A DNA stretch of 64,000 nt from an uncultured Chlorobiaceae bacterium (GTDB taxonomy: Bacteria > Bacteroidota > Chlorobiia > Chlorobiales > Chlorobiaceae), in the NCBI GenBank assembly GCA_903839405.1, contig CAIMCD010000026.1, positions 1-64,000 of the forward strand, in the 5' to 3' direction. A program made the position numbers and the translations under genes. The number at the start of each line of letters is the position of its first letter. The stretch's first letter is position 1. Below are positions 9,601-20,854 of the stretch, piece after piece. The notes under the pieces are model-generated. The model was not told where the DNA came from and did no database searches. It saw only the letters and a list, made by a program, of their open reading frames with translations.

Positions 9601-10128
9601 ATGGGAAAAGTTTTGCCTTACAAAGGGGTTTGGCCGCAACTGCACGAAACGGTTTTTATGACCGACGGTGCCTTTGTGGTTGGGGATGTGCATATCGGTG
9701 CCTATTCCAGCGTCTGGTTCAATGCCGTGGTTCGTGGTGACGTTTGCCCGATTCGTATCGGAGAGAAGTGCAGCATTCAGGATAATGCAACCCTGCATGT
9801 GACGCACGATACCGGCCCCTTGAACATCGGAAACTGTGTCACCATCGGTCATGGTGCGGTGCTCCATGCCTGCACGGTACAGGATTATGTGCTGATCGGT
9901 ATGGGCGCGGTACTGCTTGATGATTGTGTGATTGAGCCCTGGTCGATTGTTGCTGCCGGTTCACTGGTGCGGCAGGGCTTCAGGGTGCCGGAGGGCATGC
10001 TGGTGGCCGGAGTTCCGGCCAAAGTGATGCGGCCGGTGACCGAGGCGGAGCGCCTTAATATCAAGGAGTCGCCGGAAAACTATGTGCGTTATTCTGCCAG
10101 CTATCGGGATGGGGCAGAGGAGGCTTGA
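9601..10128 (+). CDS. Gamma-carbonic anhydrase family protein (left-handed beta-helix)
   Basis: SSVWFNAVVRGDVCPIRIGEKCSIQDNATLHV, hexapeptide repeats; ATG at 9601 preferred over TTG at 9568. Confidence 0.9.
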   Translation: MGKVLPYKGVWPQLHETVFMTDGAFVVGDVHIGAYSSVWFNAVVRGDVCPIRIGEKCSIQDNATLHVTHDTGPLNIGNCVTIGHGAVLHACTVQDYVLIGMGAVLLDDCVIEPWSIVAAGSLVRQGFRVPEGMLVAGVPAKVMRPVTEAERLNIKESPENYVRYSASYRDGAEEA

Positions 10129-10289
10129 ACCCGCTTTTAGCACTTCCATGCGCCCTTCAACTTTTTCAGCGGTGTTCTTGCCTGATTTCGCTAAATTAGC
10201 GCGAGAACTTTTTGATTGTGATTCCGGCAGACCTGGCGTTTTTTTCAGCCCCGCCTGTCTTTTTTCTTAACGCATCTTTTTCAATCTCC

Positions 10290-11492
10290 ATGGCTTTTAT
10301 AATGCAAAACGATGTTGTTGTTGTCGGAGGCGGTATCAGCGGCCTCAGCCTTGCTTTTTATTGCGCGCAGGCCGGCATGAAAACCACACTGCTTGAAAAA
10401 AATGAAACGACCGGCGGCTCGTTTGCTTCTCCGCACTACACGGCACAGGGTAAAAAGTTCTGGCTTGAGCTTGGGGCGCATACCTGTTACAGCTCATACC
10501 AGAATCTGCTCGATATTGTCGAGACCTGCCGCCTGAAGGATGCCATTACTCCCCGTGCAAAGGTGCCATTTACCCTCTTCATGGATGGCAAGATCAAATC
10601 AATTGTCTCCCAGCTCCATATTATGGAGCTGCTGCTTTCCGCCCCGAACATCTTCACGCTGAAGAAAACCGGCCAGAGCGTGAAGTCCTACTATTCAAAA
10701 ATTGTGGGGGAGAAGAACTACAATGAGGTGATCTCTCACTTTTTCAATGCGGTACCTTCGCAGCCGACCGACGATTTTCCGGCCGACATGATGTTCAAAA
10801 GCCGGGAAAAACGCAAGGATGTGCTGAAAAACTATACCTTTGCTGAAGGGTTGCAGAGCGTTGCCCAGGGCATTTCTGCAAGCAAGGGCTTGAACATCTT
10901 TTCCAGCCGTGAGGTGCAGACGATCAACTTTACGGATGGCATGTATGTGGTTAAAAGCAACGATGGTGGAGAGTATCTGGCCAAAACCCTGGTGATGGCA
11001 ACTCCCTCTTCGGTGGCTTCCAAACTGTTACGCGACATCCACCCCGACATCGCCACGCATCTCGGCCAGCTCCGGGCGGCCGATGTCGATTCGGTTGGCG
11101 TTATTGTCCGCAAGGAGAATATCTCGATGAAGCCGGTTGCGGCCCTTATTTCTCCAAACGATATTTTTTATTCGGTTGTCTCGCGCGATACGGTGCCTGA
11201 CGAGAACTTCCGTGGCTTTACCTTCCATTTCCGTCCCGGTCTGGATGACAAAACCAAGCGGGCGCGGATTACCGAGGTGCTCGGGGTGAGCTTTGCAAAG
11301 ATAGAGCATACGGTTTCCAAGCTTAACACCGTGCCAACCTTGCGGGTTGGTCACCACCAGTGGCTGGAAAAAACCGATAATATGCTTAAAGGCAAAAAGA
11401 ACCTGCTCTTGACCGGCAACTATTTCGGCGGCATGGCTATTGAGGATTGTGTGGTGCGCTCCAAAAGTGAATTTGAGCGACTGAAAGGGTAG
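10290..11492 (+). CDS. FAD-dependent oxidoreductase, protoporphyrinogen oxidase-like
   Basis: DVVVVGGGISGLSLAFYCAQAGMKTTLLEKNETTGG Rossmann motif; C-term NLLLTGNYFGGMAIEDCV; start at 10290 or 10302. Confidence 0.8.
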   Translation: MAFIMQNDVVVVGGGISGLSLAFYCAQAGMKTTLLEKNETTGGSFASPHYTAQGKKFWLELGAHTCYSSYQNLLDIVETCRLKDAITPRAKVPFTLFMDGKIKSIVSQLHIMELLLSAPNIFTLKKTGQSVKSYYSKIVGEKNYNEVISHFFNAVPSQPTDDFPADMMFKSREKRKDVLKNYTFAEGLQSVAQGISASKGLNIFSSREVQTINFTDGMYVVKSNDGGEYLAKTLVMATPSSVASKLLRDIHPDIATHLGQLRAADVDSVGVIVRKENISMKPVAALISPNDIFYSVVSRDTVPDENFRGFTFHFRPGLDDKTKRARITEVLGVSFAKIEHTVSKLNTVPTLRVGHHQWLEKTDNMLKGKKNLLLTGNYFGGMAIEDCVVRSKSEFERLKG

Positions 11493-11496
11493 GCTC

Positions 11497-12645
11497 TTGC
11501 TTCAGCTTCCCCCGGGCGATACTCTGGGGGCTCAGCTTTTTACTGGAACAGGTATGGAGACAATCATGAAATTCTGGACTTCATTTCAGGAGGGTTACCT
11601 GTTACCGGTAACGGTTTTGTTATTTGCCCTTCTTCTTTTTCTCGTAGCCAACTCCCTTTTCAAGAGGGTCATCCAGGGGATTCGCTCCTCCATCCGCGAA
11701 ATCGGCCTTCCCTTTGATCTTTTGCTCTGGCCTTTCCGCCTGCTGGTTTCCCTAATTGCTCTGGTTGTTCTGATTCACTCTCTCCCTCTTTCCGAATCTA
11801 TCCGTGAGTTGTGCCGGCACGGGCTGCTCATCCTCTCCATGATCGGGATCGCCTGGTTTATGATGCGGCTTTTTATTGTTTTTGAGCAGTTTATCCAGCA
11901 GCACTATTCGGAGAAGGTGAGGGAGAACGAGGCGGCGGCCCGAAAGATTGCCACGCATGCGAGCCTGACGCGCAAGATTCTCAATGTGCTCTTGGTGCTG
12001 GTGACGATATCGGGCGTGTTGATGACCTTTGACACGGTGCGTCAGGTCGGACTGAGCATTCTTGCCTCAGCCGGTATTGCCGGTGTCATTCTTGGTTTTG
12101 CCGCCCAGAAAAGCTTAGCGACCCTCATCGCGGGAATCCAGATTGCCATCACCCAGCCGATCAGTATCGGTGACGAGGTGGTGGTTGAAAAGGAGAAGGG
12201 GCGCATTGAGGAGATTACCCTCACCTATGTGGTGGTGCAGCTCTGGGATCAGCGCCGTTTGATTGTGCCCATTACCTGGTTTATTGACCGACCTTTTCAG
12301 AACTGGAGCCGCACCTCCGCCGAGCAGCTCGGCACGGTGTTTCTCTATACCGATTACCTGATTCCGCTCGACCAGCTCCGTCGGGAGCTGGAGCGGATTG
12401 TAACCGCCACTCCTCTCTGGGATCGTCGTGTGGTGAAAATGCATGTCACCAATACCTCGGCCACGGCGGTTGAGATACGCTCGCTCGTCAGTGCGGCGAA
12501 CTCGGCCGATCTCTGGGAGTTGCGCTGCCTCGTGCGTGAACAGTTGCTTGATTTTATCCGGAGCAACTATCCTGCTGGTTTGCCAAAAGGTGGCGAGAGC
12601 GCAACGCCGCTTGAGGCTTCCGGGACGGCAGGTGAGGAGTCATAA
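11497..12645 (+). CDS. MscS-family mechanosensitive ion channel
   Basis: ILASAGIAGVILGFAAQKSLATLIAGIQIAITQPISIGDEVVVE core MscS motif; in-frame ATGs downstream (e.g. METIMKFW) may be the true start. Confidence 0.9.
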   Translation: MLQLPPGDTLGAQLFTGTGMETIMKFWTSFQEGYLLPVTVLLFALLLFLVANSLFKRVIQGIRSSIREIGLPFDLLLWPFRLLVSLIALVVLIHSLPLSESIRELCRHGLLILSMIGIAWFMMRLFIVFEQFIQQHYSEKVRENEAAARKIATHASLTRKILNVLLVLVTISGVLMTFDTVRQVGLSILASAGIAGVILGFAAQKSLATLIAGIQIAITQPISIGDEVVVEKEKGRIEEITLTYVVVQLWDQRRLIVPITWFIDRPFQNWSRTSAEQLGTVFLYTDYLIPLDQLRRELERIVTATPLWDRRVVKMHVTNTSATAVEIRSLVSAANSADLWELRCLVREQLLDFIRSNYPAGLPKGGESATPLEASGTAGEES

Positions 12646-12734
12646 AAAAAATGGGATTGTATTGGTTTTCCATTAAATTCGCAGGTCGGCATTGAAGTAG
12701 TTGTTTTTGATTCAGTATTAAAAAGGAGGCATGC

Positions 12735-13163
12735 ATGGCTCAGGCAAAAGTAGGCGATATTGTAAAAGTTCATTATACCGGTACGCTCGAAGATGGCACG
12801 ATGTTTGACACATCGGCAAATCGCGAGCCGCTGGAGTTTAAAATCGGTGGTGGTCAGGTCATTCCCGGATTCGATACGGCCGTGCTTGATATGTCGCCCG
12901 GCGAGATCAGGGTTTCGGTTATTTCGGTTGATGAGGCTTACGGCCCTCACTCGGAAGAGCTGGTAACGGATGTGGATCGTGAGCGCTTTCCGGCCGACAT
13001 GGAGCTGGAGATCGGTCAGCAGTTGCAGGTCGGCCTTCCCGACGATCAGCAGGCCATTGTGATGATTGTCGATATTACCGACAAGGTGGTGACGCTTGAT
13101 GCCAACCATCCGCTTGCCGGCCAGGAACTTACCTTTGAAATCGAGCTTGTCGAGATTCTTTGA
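12735..13163 (+). CDS. FKBP-type peptidyl-prolyl cis-trans isomerase (SlyD-like)
   Basis: [17 protein letters not shown]...[15 protein letters not shown]. Confidence 0.93.
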   Translation: MAQAKVGDIVKVHYTGTLEDGTMFDTSANREPLEFKIGGGQVIPGFDTAVLDMSPGEIRVSVISVDEAYGPHSEELVTDVDRERFPADMELEIGQQLQVGLPDDQQAIVMIVDITDKVVTLDANHPLAGQELTFEIELVEIL

Positions 13164-13195
13164 GTCGCGCTCTTTTCGATAGAGTAGTGCCAAAT

Positions 13196-13237
13196 GAGGC
13201 GGGAAGGCTCCCTTGCTTTCCCGCCCTCTCTTTTTTT
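13196..13237. terminator. Bidirectional-type terminator between convergent genes
   Basis: GAGGCGGGAA...TTCCCGCCCTC hairpin followed by a T-run. Confidence 0.75.
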
Positions 13238-14510
13238 AGTGCACCGAGCATGAGATGCAGGGGTCGTAGGAGCGCACCACCATTTCGCAAAGCCTCTCTA
13301 TCTCCCGGTCGGTTTTCCCTTTTTTCAGCGCATCTTCGGCCATGGCCCGGAGGTCAAGCTCGATGTTGGCATTGTTCTGCGTTGTGGGGATGATGCAGTC
13401 CGCCTTCACGATTTTTCCCGCACGGTTTGTTTCCATATGGTGATAGAGCACTCCTCGCGGCGCTTCAACCGCCCCGGTTGCGGCCCCGGCTTTCGGACTC
13501 CAGGAAGTTTTTATCTCCCGAAGCTCCATATCGAGCAGCCTCTCAATCAGCGCTTCAGCCGTATAGAGTATCTCCACGCACTCAACCAGCCGGGCAACGG
13601 TGTTCATGAAGGGATTGTGCGACAGCGGCCGGAGGCTGAAACTTGCGGCCATCTCTTGTGCTTTCGGGTGAAGCAGTTGGTAGTTGTTGTTCAGTCGTGC
13701 CAGCGGCCCTGCCGCCGAAGAGGTGCGGCTGAGTCGGGTGAATTTGGAGGTGGAGTTTTCCCGGCAGTATTCGTTGGTCATCAAAAGGTAGTCGTTCTCC
13801 TCTTTGATAACGCCATCACTTGAAATAATTTTTCCGCCGATTGAGGGATAGGTGGAGCCGTTCGAGAGCGAGATAAACTCGGTTGCGCGACTGAAATCCG
13901 GGATTGAGAGGGTACGGAAAAAAGAGCTGGCGGTTTCAAGTGCGGCTTTTCGTTCATGGATCATGGTGTAGAGCTCGGCCAGTCGCGCCTTGTCGGGCGC
14001 TTTGCTGATGCCACCAACAACAAGGGTTACCGGATGGGTGGAACGTCCGGCGGTGGCCGAGCTGATCTCGTTGCCCAGCTCCTTGAGCAGCAATCCCGCC
14101 CGAACCAGATCGGGGTGGGAGTCGATCAGGGGGAGCACACTGGTGGTGCCAAGAAAATCCGGGGCGGCCAGAAAAAAGAGGTGGAGGGCGTGGCTCTGGA
14201 GGGTTTCGCCCTGCATGGCCAGCAGCCGGGTTGTTTCGGCCGCGACCGGCGGATGGATCTCCATGGCCCGCTCAACCGCCCTGATGCTGGCAAGGGCGTG
14301 GCTGATGGAGCAGATGCCGCAGATTCTCGAGGTCAGAAAGGGGGCCATTTCAGCGCTCATCCCCTTGAGCATCACCTCAAAAAATCTTGGTGTCTCCACA
14401 ACGGCCCAATTGGCCTCCACAAGCTGACCATCCCGGACGGAAATATGGATGTTGGCATGACCCTCCACGCGGGTCAGGTGGTGGATATCGATCCGGCACT
14501 CACGTTTCAT
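13236..14510 (-). CDS. hydA: NiFe hydrogenase large (alpha) subunit, group 3b-type
   Basis: [11 protein letters not shown] and DPCISCSVH NiFe ligand motifs; ATG at 14510 ([23 protein letters not shown]) preferred over the longer ORF. Confidence 0.92.
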   Translation of the reverse strand: MKRECRIDIHHLTRVEGHANIHISVRDGQLVEANWAVVETPRFFEVMLKGMSAEMAPFLTSRICGICSISHALASIRAVERAMEIHPPVAAETTRLLAMQGETLQSHALHLFFLAAPDFLGTTSVLPLIDSHPDLVRAGLLLKELGNEISSATAGRSTHPVTLVVGGISKAPDKARLAELYTMIHERKAALETASSFFRTLSIPDFSRATEFISLSNGSTYPSIGGKIISSDGVIKEENDYLLMTNEYCRENSTSKFTRLSRTSSAAGPLARLNNNYQLLHPKAQEMAASFSLRPLSHNPFMNTVARLVECVEILYTAEALIERLLDMELREIKTSWSPKAGAATGAVEAPRGVLYHHMETNRAGKIVKADCIIPTTQNNANIELDLRAMAEDALKKGKTDREIERLCEMVVRSYDPCISCSVH

Positions 14511-15264
14511 GGCCGAGGAACGCTTCAAACGCATTATAGAAACCAAGTTTTTCCCGGCACTCTTCGGGGCTGAATTTTCTGTGTCTGACCAGCTCAAGAA
14601 AGGCCGCCATGTTGATCTCCTCGGTTGCGCCCCGGCATCCGAGGCAGGGCGTTTTTCCAGTTGTACATACCGCGTTGCATCCGCCCCGGGTGATCGGGCC
14701 GAGGCAGAGTTCACCCAGCTCAAAGAGGCAGGTGTTGAGCTGCTGCTTGCATTCAACGCATACCGGGTAGCTTGGGAGCGCTATTTGTGAGCCGGTGACA
14801 AGGCGCACCATGATGCGCTCCACCTCCTCCTTTGTGACCGGGCATCCGGGGATGGAGAGGTCAACCGTGACAATATCGCTCACTTTTCTGACCGGCAGGG
14901 TTTCGACGGCCATGCCGCTATAGACCTCGTTGCTGCACACCTCTGGCGGGAAGCGGTTTTTCAGGGAGTTGATTCCGCCGAAGCAGGCGCAGGTGCCGAA
15001 GGCGATCACTACTTTTGCCTGTTTGCGGATGGCTCGCAGCCGTTCAACTTCGTCAGAACGGCTGATGCTCCCCTCAATAAGCGCAATGTCGTAATCCTGA
15101 TGGTGTTCGTCGGAGATTTCGCGGAAGGTTCTAATGTCGAGCAGCTCCAGAAAGTCCGGAAGGGAGGACTCCCGGTTGGTCAGTTGCAACTGGCACCCTT
15201 CGCAGCAGGTAAAATCGAACGAAGCGATTTTTAGCTTCTCGAAGGTGTAGAGCGTCTGTTTCAT
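14500..15264 (-). CDS. hydD: NiFe hydrogenase small (delta) subunit
   Basis: [33 protein letters not shown], cysteine cluster motifs. Confidence 0.9.
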   Translation of the reverse strand: MKQTLYTFEKLKIASFDFTCCEGCQLQLTNRESSLPDFLELLDIRTFREISDEHHQDYDIALIEGSISRSDEVERLRAIRKQAKVVIAFGTCACFGGINSLKNRFPPEVCSNEVYSGMAVETLPVRKVSDIVTVDLSIPGCPVTKEEVERIMVRLVTGSQIALPSYPVCVECKQQLNTCLFELGELCLGPITRGGCNAVCTTGKTPCLGCRGATEEINMAAFLELVRHRKFSPEECREKLGFYNAFEAFLGHET

Positions 15265-15267
15265 CGG

Positions 15268-16185
15268 CTAAATGGCCTCCTTGAGATTCATGATCGACCA
15301 GTAATCGAAGACCGGGCCGTCAACACAGGTAAAGGTTGATCCCACCATGCAGCGGCAGCACTTGCCCATGCCGCAGTGCATCCGCCGTTCCAGCGAAACA
15401 AACATGCGGTTCATGGGAATGCCGAGTCGGTCGAGCGAGCTGCAGACAACCTTGAACATCGGCGGCGGCCCGCAGACAATCGCCCAGGTGTGCTCTCGGT
15501 CAATCGTCATATCCTTGAAGAGATCAGTGATCATGCCGGTTTTTCCCTTCCATCCGGCACCGCCTCGCTCCACAATGGTGTGCACCTGGATGTTATGGTT
15601 CTTCTCCCATTCAGAGAGCTGCGGGGTGAAGAGCAGTTGTGCAGGCTCTTTGGTGCCGTAGAGCAGGGTTACATCCAGGTAGTGCTGGCGGTGTTCATTG
15701 ATCCAGAAGAGCGGTGCGCGCAGCGGAGCAATGCCAAGCCCTCCGGCAATCAGGAGCACATGGTTGTGGGTCATCTCATGCATCGGAAAAGCCGAGCCGA
15801 AGGGGCCTTTTATGGCCACCCGGGCTCCTTCGCTGCACCGGAAGAGGGCCGTGGTGACATGGCCGGCCTTGCGGACACAGAGTTCCAGAAACTCATGGTT
15901 GCTGCTTGAGCTTGAAATTGAGAGCGGCACATCACCGTAACCGGGCAGTTCAAGCATGAGAAACTGGCCGGGCCGGAAGCTGAAGCGTGCACGCTCCAGA
16001 GGGTCAAGGATGCGGAGCGTAAAGAGCCGTTCCTGCTGGGTGAGCGGCTGGATGGATGTGATGATGCTCGCGTAGCCCCGCTCGGTTTGCATCACCTCGG
16101 TGCGGCGGTTGAAATCCGGCACCGAGCTGTTGAACTCCTCGCCCTTTACCGGCTGGTGGGGGATGACGAATCGCCTGTCGTGCAT
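15268..16185 (-). CDS. hydG: Hydrogenase gamma subunit, FAD/NAD(P)-binding oxidoreductase
   Basis: [35 protein letters not shown]-term [12 protein letters not shown] at 16185 ([10 protein letters not shown]) preferred. Confidence 0.9.
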   Translation of the reverse strand: MHDRRFVIPHQPVKGEEFNSSVPDFNRRTEVMQTERGYASIITSIQPLTQQERLFTLRILDPLERARFSFRPGQFLMLELPGYGDVPLSISSSSSNHEFLELCVRKAGHVTTALFRCSEGARVAIKGPFGSAFPMHEMTHNHVLLIAGGLGIAPLRAPLFWINEHRQHYLDVTLLYGTKEPAQLLFTPQLSEWEKNHNIQVHTIVERGGAGWKGKTGMITDLFKDMTIDREHTWAIVCGPPPMFKVVCSSLDRLGIPMNRMFVSLERRMHCGMGKCCRCMVGSTFTCVDGPVFDYWSIMNLKEAI

Positions 16186-17225
16186 GACTCCTTCTCCATT
16201 CTGAGGTCGTTGATCACATCTTTCGGGTTGATTCCAGCCAGGCACGTTCGTCCGCACCGGTTGCACCCTACGCAGATCTGCTGGTTGGCATTTTCGGCAA
16301 ATCCCCGGTGCTGATGGTAGTAGCGGTACTTGAGGCGGTCGCCGTTTTTCGGGCGGAAGTTGTGGCCCCCCGCCACCTGGGCAAAATCCACCAGATTGCA
16401 GGAGTAGAGGGTTTTCTGGCGTGAAGAGCCCTGCTGGTTGCAGGCAAACGACTCCGTGACCGAGTAACAGTAGCAGGTGGGGCAGACCATGGCGCAACTG
16501 CCGCAGTTGAGGCATTTTGCCCCCCATTTTTCCCAGACCGGGGAGTCGAACTCAATGTCCAGAATATCGGGCAGGCCGGAGACCTCAATTTCCGTTTGAA
16601 AACTCTTTTTGATAAGGTTACGGCGTTCCATCAGCAGGCGGTTCTCGCGGGTGCCGGGTTCACGGCTCTCGAACTCCTTGAGGAAGCTGAAGGCTTTTGA
16701 GGAGTTGATGGAGAGGTAGTACTCCTCGCCGATATCCGAACAGAAGAGGTTGAAGCCGGTCGGCACGGTGTGATGGTTCATCGACTTGCAGAAGCAGTCC
16801 ACGAGCGGCAGATGGTCGATGCCGATCACAAAGGTGTTCTTGCGTCTGGCGAGGTAGTAGGGCGAGGGGAAGTTGCCGTTGAGCAGCACATCGTCAAGAA
16901 TGTTCAGGGCGGCAATATCGCACGCCCTAAGTCCTATCAGTACAATCGGATCGGCCTCGCACGCAACAAGCTGCTCCCACTCCTCCCCGTGAAACATAAA
17001 ACGCGAAAGCTCTTCGCGGAAGGGCAGGAAAAAATGTTTGGCGGATGATGCTGTTACACTGTACTCCAGCGCGATTTCTGCGGCTGAAGTGACCGGGCGG
17101 AACTGGTAGATGGCTTCCCCTTGGATGTTGCTCTCAACACGACACGGGCCGAAGGCGGTGTTGTTACCTACAAGGGCATCAAGAAAGCGATTGAACTCGG
17201 TTTTGGAAATGACTTTGTAGATCAC
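16146..17225 (-). CDS. hydB: Hydrogenase beta subunit, 4Fe-4S dicluster electron-transfer protein
   Basis: [17 protein letters not shown] and [17 protein letters not shown]. Confidence 0.88.
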   Translation of the reverse strand: MIYKVISKTEFNRFLDALVGNNTAFGPCRVESNIQGEAIYQFRPVTSAAEIALEYSVTASSAKHFFLPFREELSRFMFHGEEWEQLVACEADPIVLIGLRACDIAALNILDDVLLNGNFPSPYYLARRKNTFVIGIDHLPLVDCFCKSMNHHTVPTGFNLFCSDIGEEYYLSINSSKAFSFLKEFESREPGTRENRLLMERRNLIKKSFQTEIEVSGLPDILDIEFDSPVWEKWGAKCLNCGSCAMVCPTCYCYSVTESFACNQQGSSRQKTLYSCNLVDFAQVAGGHNFRPKNGDRLKYRYYHQHRGFAENANQQICVGCNRCGRTCLAGINPKDVINDLRMEKESCTTGDSSSPTSR

Positions 17226-17364
17226 TCTCCTAGCCTCCTTTTCTTCCTGTTATGAAAGAGAGCGTTCAATGAAACAGCAAGCCGTTACTTTTTATACTTG
17301 AAAGGTACACAATAGAATGCTCCGGGAAAAAGAGAGATTTTAGCAGTAAGGGCAGGAGTGCGCT

Positions 17365-18609
17365 TCACGCTCTTTTTTCAAGCAGATAGACCTTGTCGTT
17401 TTTCCTGACTTTCGGAGATTTGAAGGTAACGCTGTCGCCCTTCTGAGCTTCGGTGGCCGGCAGGTCGTTGGCCAGAAAGCTTTCCGGCGTAAGCAGCACA
17501 ATGCCGGTTTTCGGTCCCTGGATGGAGAGTTTATCGCCCTGTTTCAAACCCTTTGCATAGATGTAAAGCTCGGCCACCTCAGCCTTTGGGTAAAATTTGC
17601 GGATCTCGCCGATATAGGTTTTTTTCTCTTCGGCAAGTGAGCCGTACTCCCGGATCCAGGAGTCGAAGGGTTTGCCGAAATAAAATCCTTCGGAAAATCC
17701 ACGGTTATAGACCAGGGCAAGCTGTTGTTTAAGCTCAATGGTAAGCTGGCTGTATTGTGATCTGAACTCCGCATTGTGTCGGTGGTTGAGGCAGAAGTCG
17801 ATGGCCTGGCGGTAGGCGGCGGTGGCGGTATGCACATATTCCGGGCTGCGGCTTCGGCCCTCGATTTTGAAGGCGCTGATGCCTGCATCCATGAGCACGT
17901 CCAGAAACTCAATGGTGCAGAGGTCTTTCGGGCTCATCACGTAATCGGTGCCCAGTTCCAGCTCCTCGTTCTCCTCCGGATCGGTAATGATGTAGTGGCG
18001 GCGGCAGGGTTGCACGCACTGGCCGCGGTTGGCCGAGCGGCCAAAAAGCTCCTGCGACATGAAGCAGCGCCCCGAAACGGCCACGCACATTGCCCCGTGC
18101 ACAAAGCACTCAATCTGCACGTCAAGCCTCTCCTCTTTGATTTTAGCCGTAATATGCTTCACCTGCTCAAGGGTAAGCTCCCGCGCCAGCACAATCATTT
18201 TGGCCCCGAGGTTGGCAAAGAACCTGACGGCCGTGAAGTTGCTGACCGATGCCTGTGTTGAGATATGAAACGCGATACCGGCTTTCCTGCACGCTTCAAT
18301 CACGGCCATGTCGGAGCAGATGATGGCGTCGATCCCGGCTTTTTTGGCCGCCGAAATGGTCTGCGTCATCTTTTTGAGTTCGCCGTCATAGACAATCGTG
18401 TTGAGCGCCAGGTACCCTTTGGCGTGGTATTTGGTGCAAAGCGCCTTCAGCGTCGGGAAGTCCGCCGGGGTGAAGTTGCTGCTTCCAGCCCGCATGTTAT
18501 ACCCTTCCGCCCCAAAGTAGACCGCATCAGCGCCCGCCTTCAGTGCGGTAATGAGTCCGGTCAAGTCACCAGCCGGAGCAATCAGTTCAACCTTTTTTTT
18601 AACCTGCAT
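17365..18609 (-). CDS. Peptidase U32 family protein (TrhP/YegQ-like)
   Basis: [59 protein letters not shown]...[11 protein letters not shown]; start MQVKKKVEL at 18609. Confidence 0.93.
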   Translation of the reverse strand: MQVKKKVELIAPAGDLTGLITALKAGADAVYFGAEGYNMRAGSSNFTPADFPTLKALCTKYHAKGYLALNTIVYDGELKKMTQTISAAKKAGIDAIICSDMAVIEACRKAGIAFHISTQASVSNFTAVRFFANLGAKMIVLARELTLEQVKHITAKIKEERLDVQIECFVHGAMCVAVSGRCFMSQELFGRSANRGQCVQPCRRHYIITDPEENEELELGTDYVMSPKDLCTIEFLDVLMDAGISAFKIEGRSRSPEYVHTATAAYRQAIDFCLNHRHNAEFRSQYSQLTIELKQQLALVYNRGFSEGFYFGKPFDSWIREYGSLAEEKKTYIGEIRKFYPKAEVAELYIYAKGLKQGDKLSIQGPKTGIVLLTPESFLANDLPATEAQKGDSVTFKSPKVRKNDKVYLLEKRA

Positions 18610-18919
18610 GAGAGCTTTGCTGTTGAGAAATCCACCGCACCATTTCCTCCGCCCGAAAGGAGGGAACATGCTGCATAAGAAGCAAATAATGTACGCAACC
18701 GCCCGGAGTTATCAAGGATTGAATTTGATAGACGTATCTTATTTGTTATTTAATAGTAAAATACGGAACTTGAGAGGGGTAAGGAAAAGGTTCAGGGTGT
18801 TTCGGAAGCAGAAAGGTTTGAGGGTGGCTTGAAGGTTGTGTTTTATAAGGTTTACAATTCAAAAATCCGCAGATCAGTTGGATAGATCTGATAATAATAA
18901 CTTATGAAAGGAGAAATCA

Positions 18920-19819
18920 ATGAGAATGCGCGGATTGCTTGTCTATGGAGTTGTTCTACTCGCCTCTTCCCCTCTCTCTGCACAGAACTACCAGATTCGT
19001 CTGAGCCGTGATGCTAAAGCGGGAGAAAAATTTGAACTGAGTGCATCTGGCTCTGAGTCCGAGCAGTTGACAATGTCGACTCAAGGAAAAGTTTTCAAGA
19101 CGGAGAACTCATTCTTGGATGCCAAGTTGGACGGAACTATTACGGTTCTGGAGGTTGATGAGTTGATGCGGGAAAGCAAGCTAAGCCTGCTTGTATCGAG
19201 GTGTATGTCATCTATAGACGGGAATTTTAACGAGCAGGAAGCGCTGCCTGAAGGTACTCAGGTTGTTGCGCAATTACGTGACGGGAAAACAGAGTTTCTT
19301 GTTGATGGCAATGCCGCAACGGAAGAGATTGCAAAAATATTGAATCTGTTCATTGATCTCTCCCATTTAGCGATAACAGATGATGATATATTCGGCACGA
19401 AAGAGTCCCGGACGGTTGGGGAAAGTTGGCCTATTAACAGCGCCCTCGCCGCGAAAGGCTTTACCAGAGAAGCTGCCTTGCGGGGTTTAATTGTTGATAA
19501 AGAGAATATTAAGGGGTATACGAAAATCGACAAAATGGTTGAGGTTGACGGCACAAAGTGTCTCGAGATCAATGCGACGATGGAAATGAACAATTTCGCC
19601 TTGCCATTGCCGTCAGGACTGGCTATCGAGAGATCCAATATAGCTGGAACTTTTTCGGGAACCTACCCGGTGAATGTTTCGATGAGAAGCCTGTCAGATG
19701 GATCAAAGATCACGATGATGCTTGTGGCCAAGGGAAAACTTGCTCCTGATTCACCTGAGATTACCCTTTCCATAAACGAGGAGCAATCCATTCAAAAGAA
19801 GGAAACGCCACTCAAGTGA
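18920..19819 (+). CDS. Hypothetical exported protein
   Basis: Signal peptide MRMRGLLVYGVVLLASSPLSAQ; good SD (GAAAGGAGAAATC) upstream. Confidence 0.75.
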   Translation: MRMRGLLVYGVVLLASSPLSAQNYQIRLSRDAKAGEKFELSASGSESEQLTMSTQGKVFKTENSFLDAKLDGTITVLEVDELMRESKLSLLVSRCMSSIDGNFNEQEALPEGTQVVAQLRDGKTEFLVDGNAATEEIAKILNLFIDLSHLAITDDDIFGTKESRTVGESWPINSALAAKGFTREAALRGLIVDKENIKGYTKIDKMVEVDGTKCLEINATMEMNNFALPLPSGLAIERSNIAGTFSGTYPVNVSMRSLSDGSKITMMLVAKGKLAPDSPEITLSINEEQSIQKKETPLK

Positions 19820-20065
19820 GAGTGCTTGAGCATGGAATAAGTCAAAAAATAGTATCAATCTCTTACGTGGGCGCTTCATCTAAAAGATGAGATGCCATAA
19901 CAGCGCGCCTCTTCATACGCTCCATCCTCCGTCATCCAGCAAATCCCTCTGCTAATATTTCCACAAGAAGGCTTAAATTCCCTGTGAATTGTTGATGGGT
20001 GGAGCCGGAGGCTCTCCTCATGCGGGCGCGAGCTTATAACGGGTTTTAAATGAAGGTCGGAAATT

Positions 20066-20854
20066 ATGAATGAACGGTTTTTTCTGAAGCTGCTGCTTGC
20101 GCTGTTTTCAGGGCTTATTGCCGCCGAACTCTTGGTGGTGGGGCTTTTTGGCCTGCGGCTTGAGCTGATTATGCTTTTGTTTATTCTTGCGGCGGCATTG
20201 ACGGGCATGGTTATTGTGGCGCGGCTTTTGTTGCCGGAGCGTGCCGATACCGAGTCGGTTTCGATGCGGCGCGCTCGGGCAATGCGTGACGAGGGGGTGC
20301 GGGACCGGTTTCAGCACTATGGGGTGGACGAGGAGTTCCTTGGTGGCAAGAGTGCGGGACGCTCTTCAAAAGTGGTTGCTCCGTCACCGGCCGAAAGCCG
20401 GGAACCGCAGCGGGTTTCCATTGAACAGGCAATCCGTGAACACGCCGGAATGTATGGCGGGCTCATGGAGCTGCTTCAGGCGATGGAGAAGATTGATGAA
20501 CCCTCTTTCGAGCGGCTGATGGTCAAGGTTGGTTTTACCGGTATGACGAGGAGTGAGGTTATGGTGAAAATCCGCGCCATGGCGGCTGAAGAGACCGTGG
20601 TGAGCAGCGCGGCCCCGTTACGCTCTTCGCTTGATTCGGCCATCAACTCCTTTGCCAATGACCGGGAGAGTTTTGACGATTATATTCGCCGGAGCATGAC
20701 GGGTGGTGAGGATAAATCGTGCCGGGTGGAGGACTCTTTTTCGGTCGATCTTGACTCTGACGATCTTGCCCGGCCGGGCACTATGCCGGCCGATTTTTCC
20801 CACGATCCCAAAGCGGTTTTTTCAAAGCTCCGCAATACCGGGAGGGATGAGTAA
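20066..20854 (+). CDS. Hypothetical membrane protein
   Basis: Two N-terminal TM helices then an acidic cytoplasmic tail; stop overlaps the start of the next gene. Confidence 0.7.
   Translation: MNERFFLKLLLALFSGLIAAELLVVGLFGLRLELIMLLFILAAALTGMVIVARLLLPERADTESVSMRRARAMRDEGVRDRFQHYGVDEEFLGGKSAGRSSKVVAPSPAESREPQRVSIEQAIREHAGMYGGLMELLQAMEKIDEPSFERLMVKVGFTGMTRSEVMVKIRAMAAEETVVSSAAPLRSSLDSAINSFANDRESFDDYIRRSMTGGEDKSCRVEDSFSVDLDSDDLARPGTMPADFSHDPKAVFSKLRNTGRDE

Noticed and set aside
13956-14573. 205-aa + strand ORF inside the hydrogenase large subunit
   Set aside because: Antisense to a well-supported NiFe large subunit; judged spurious.
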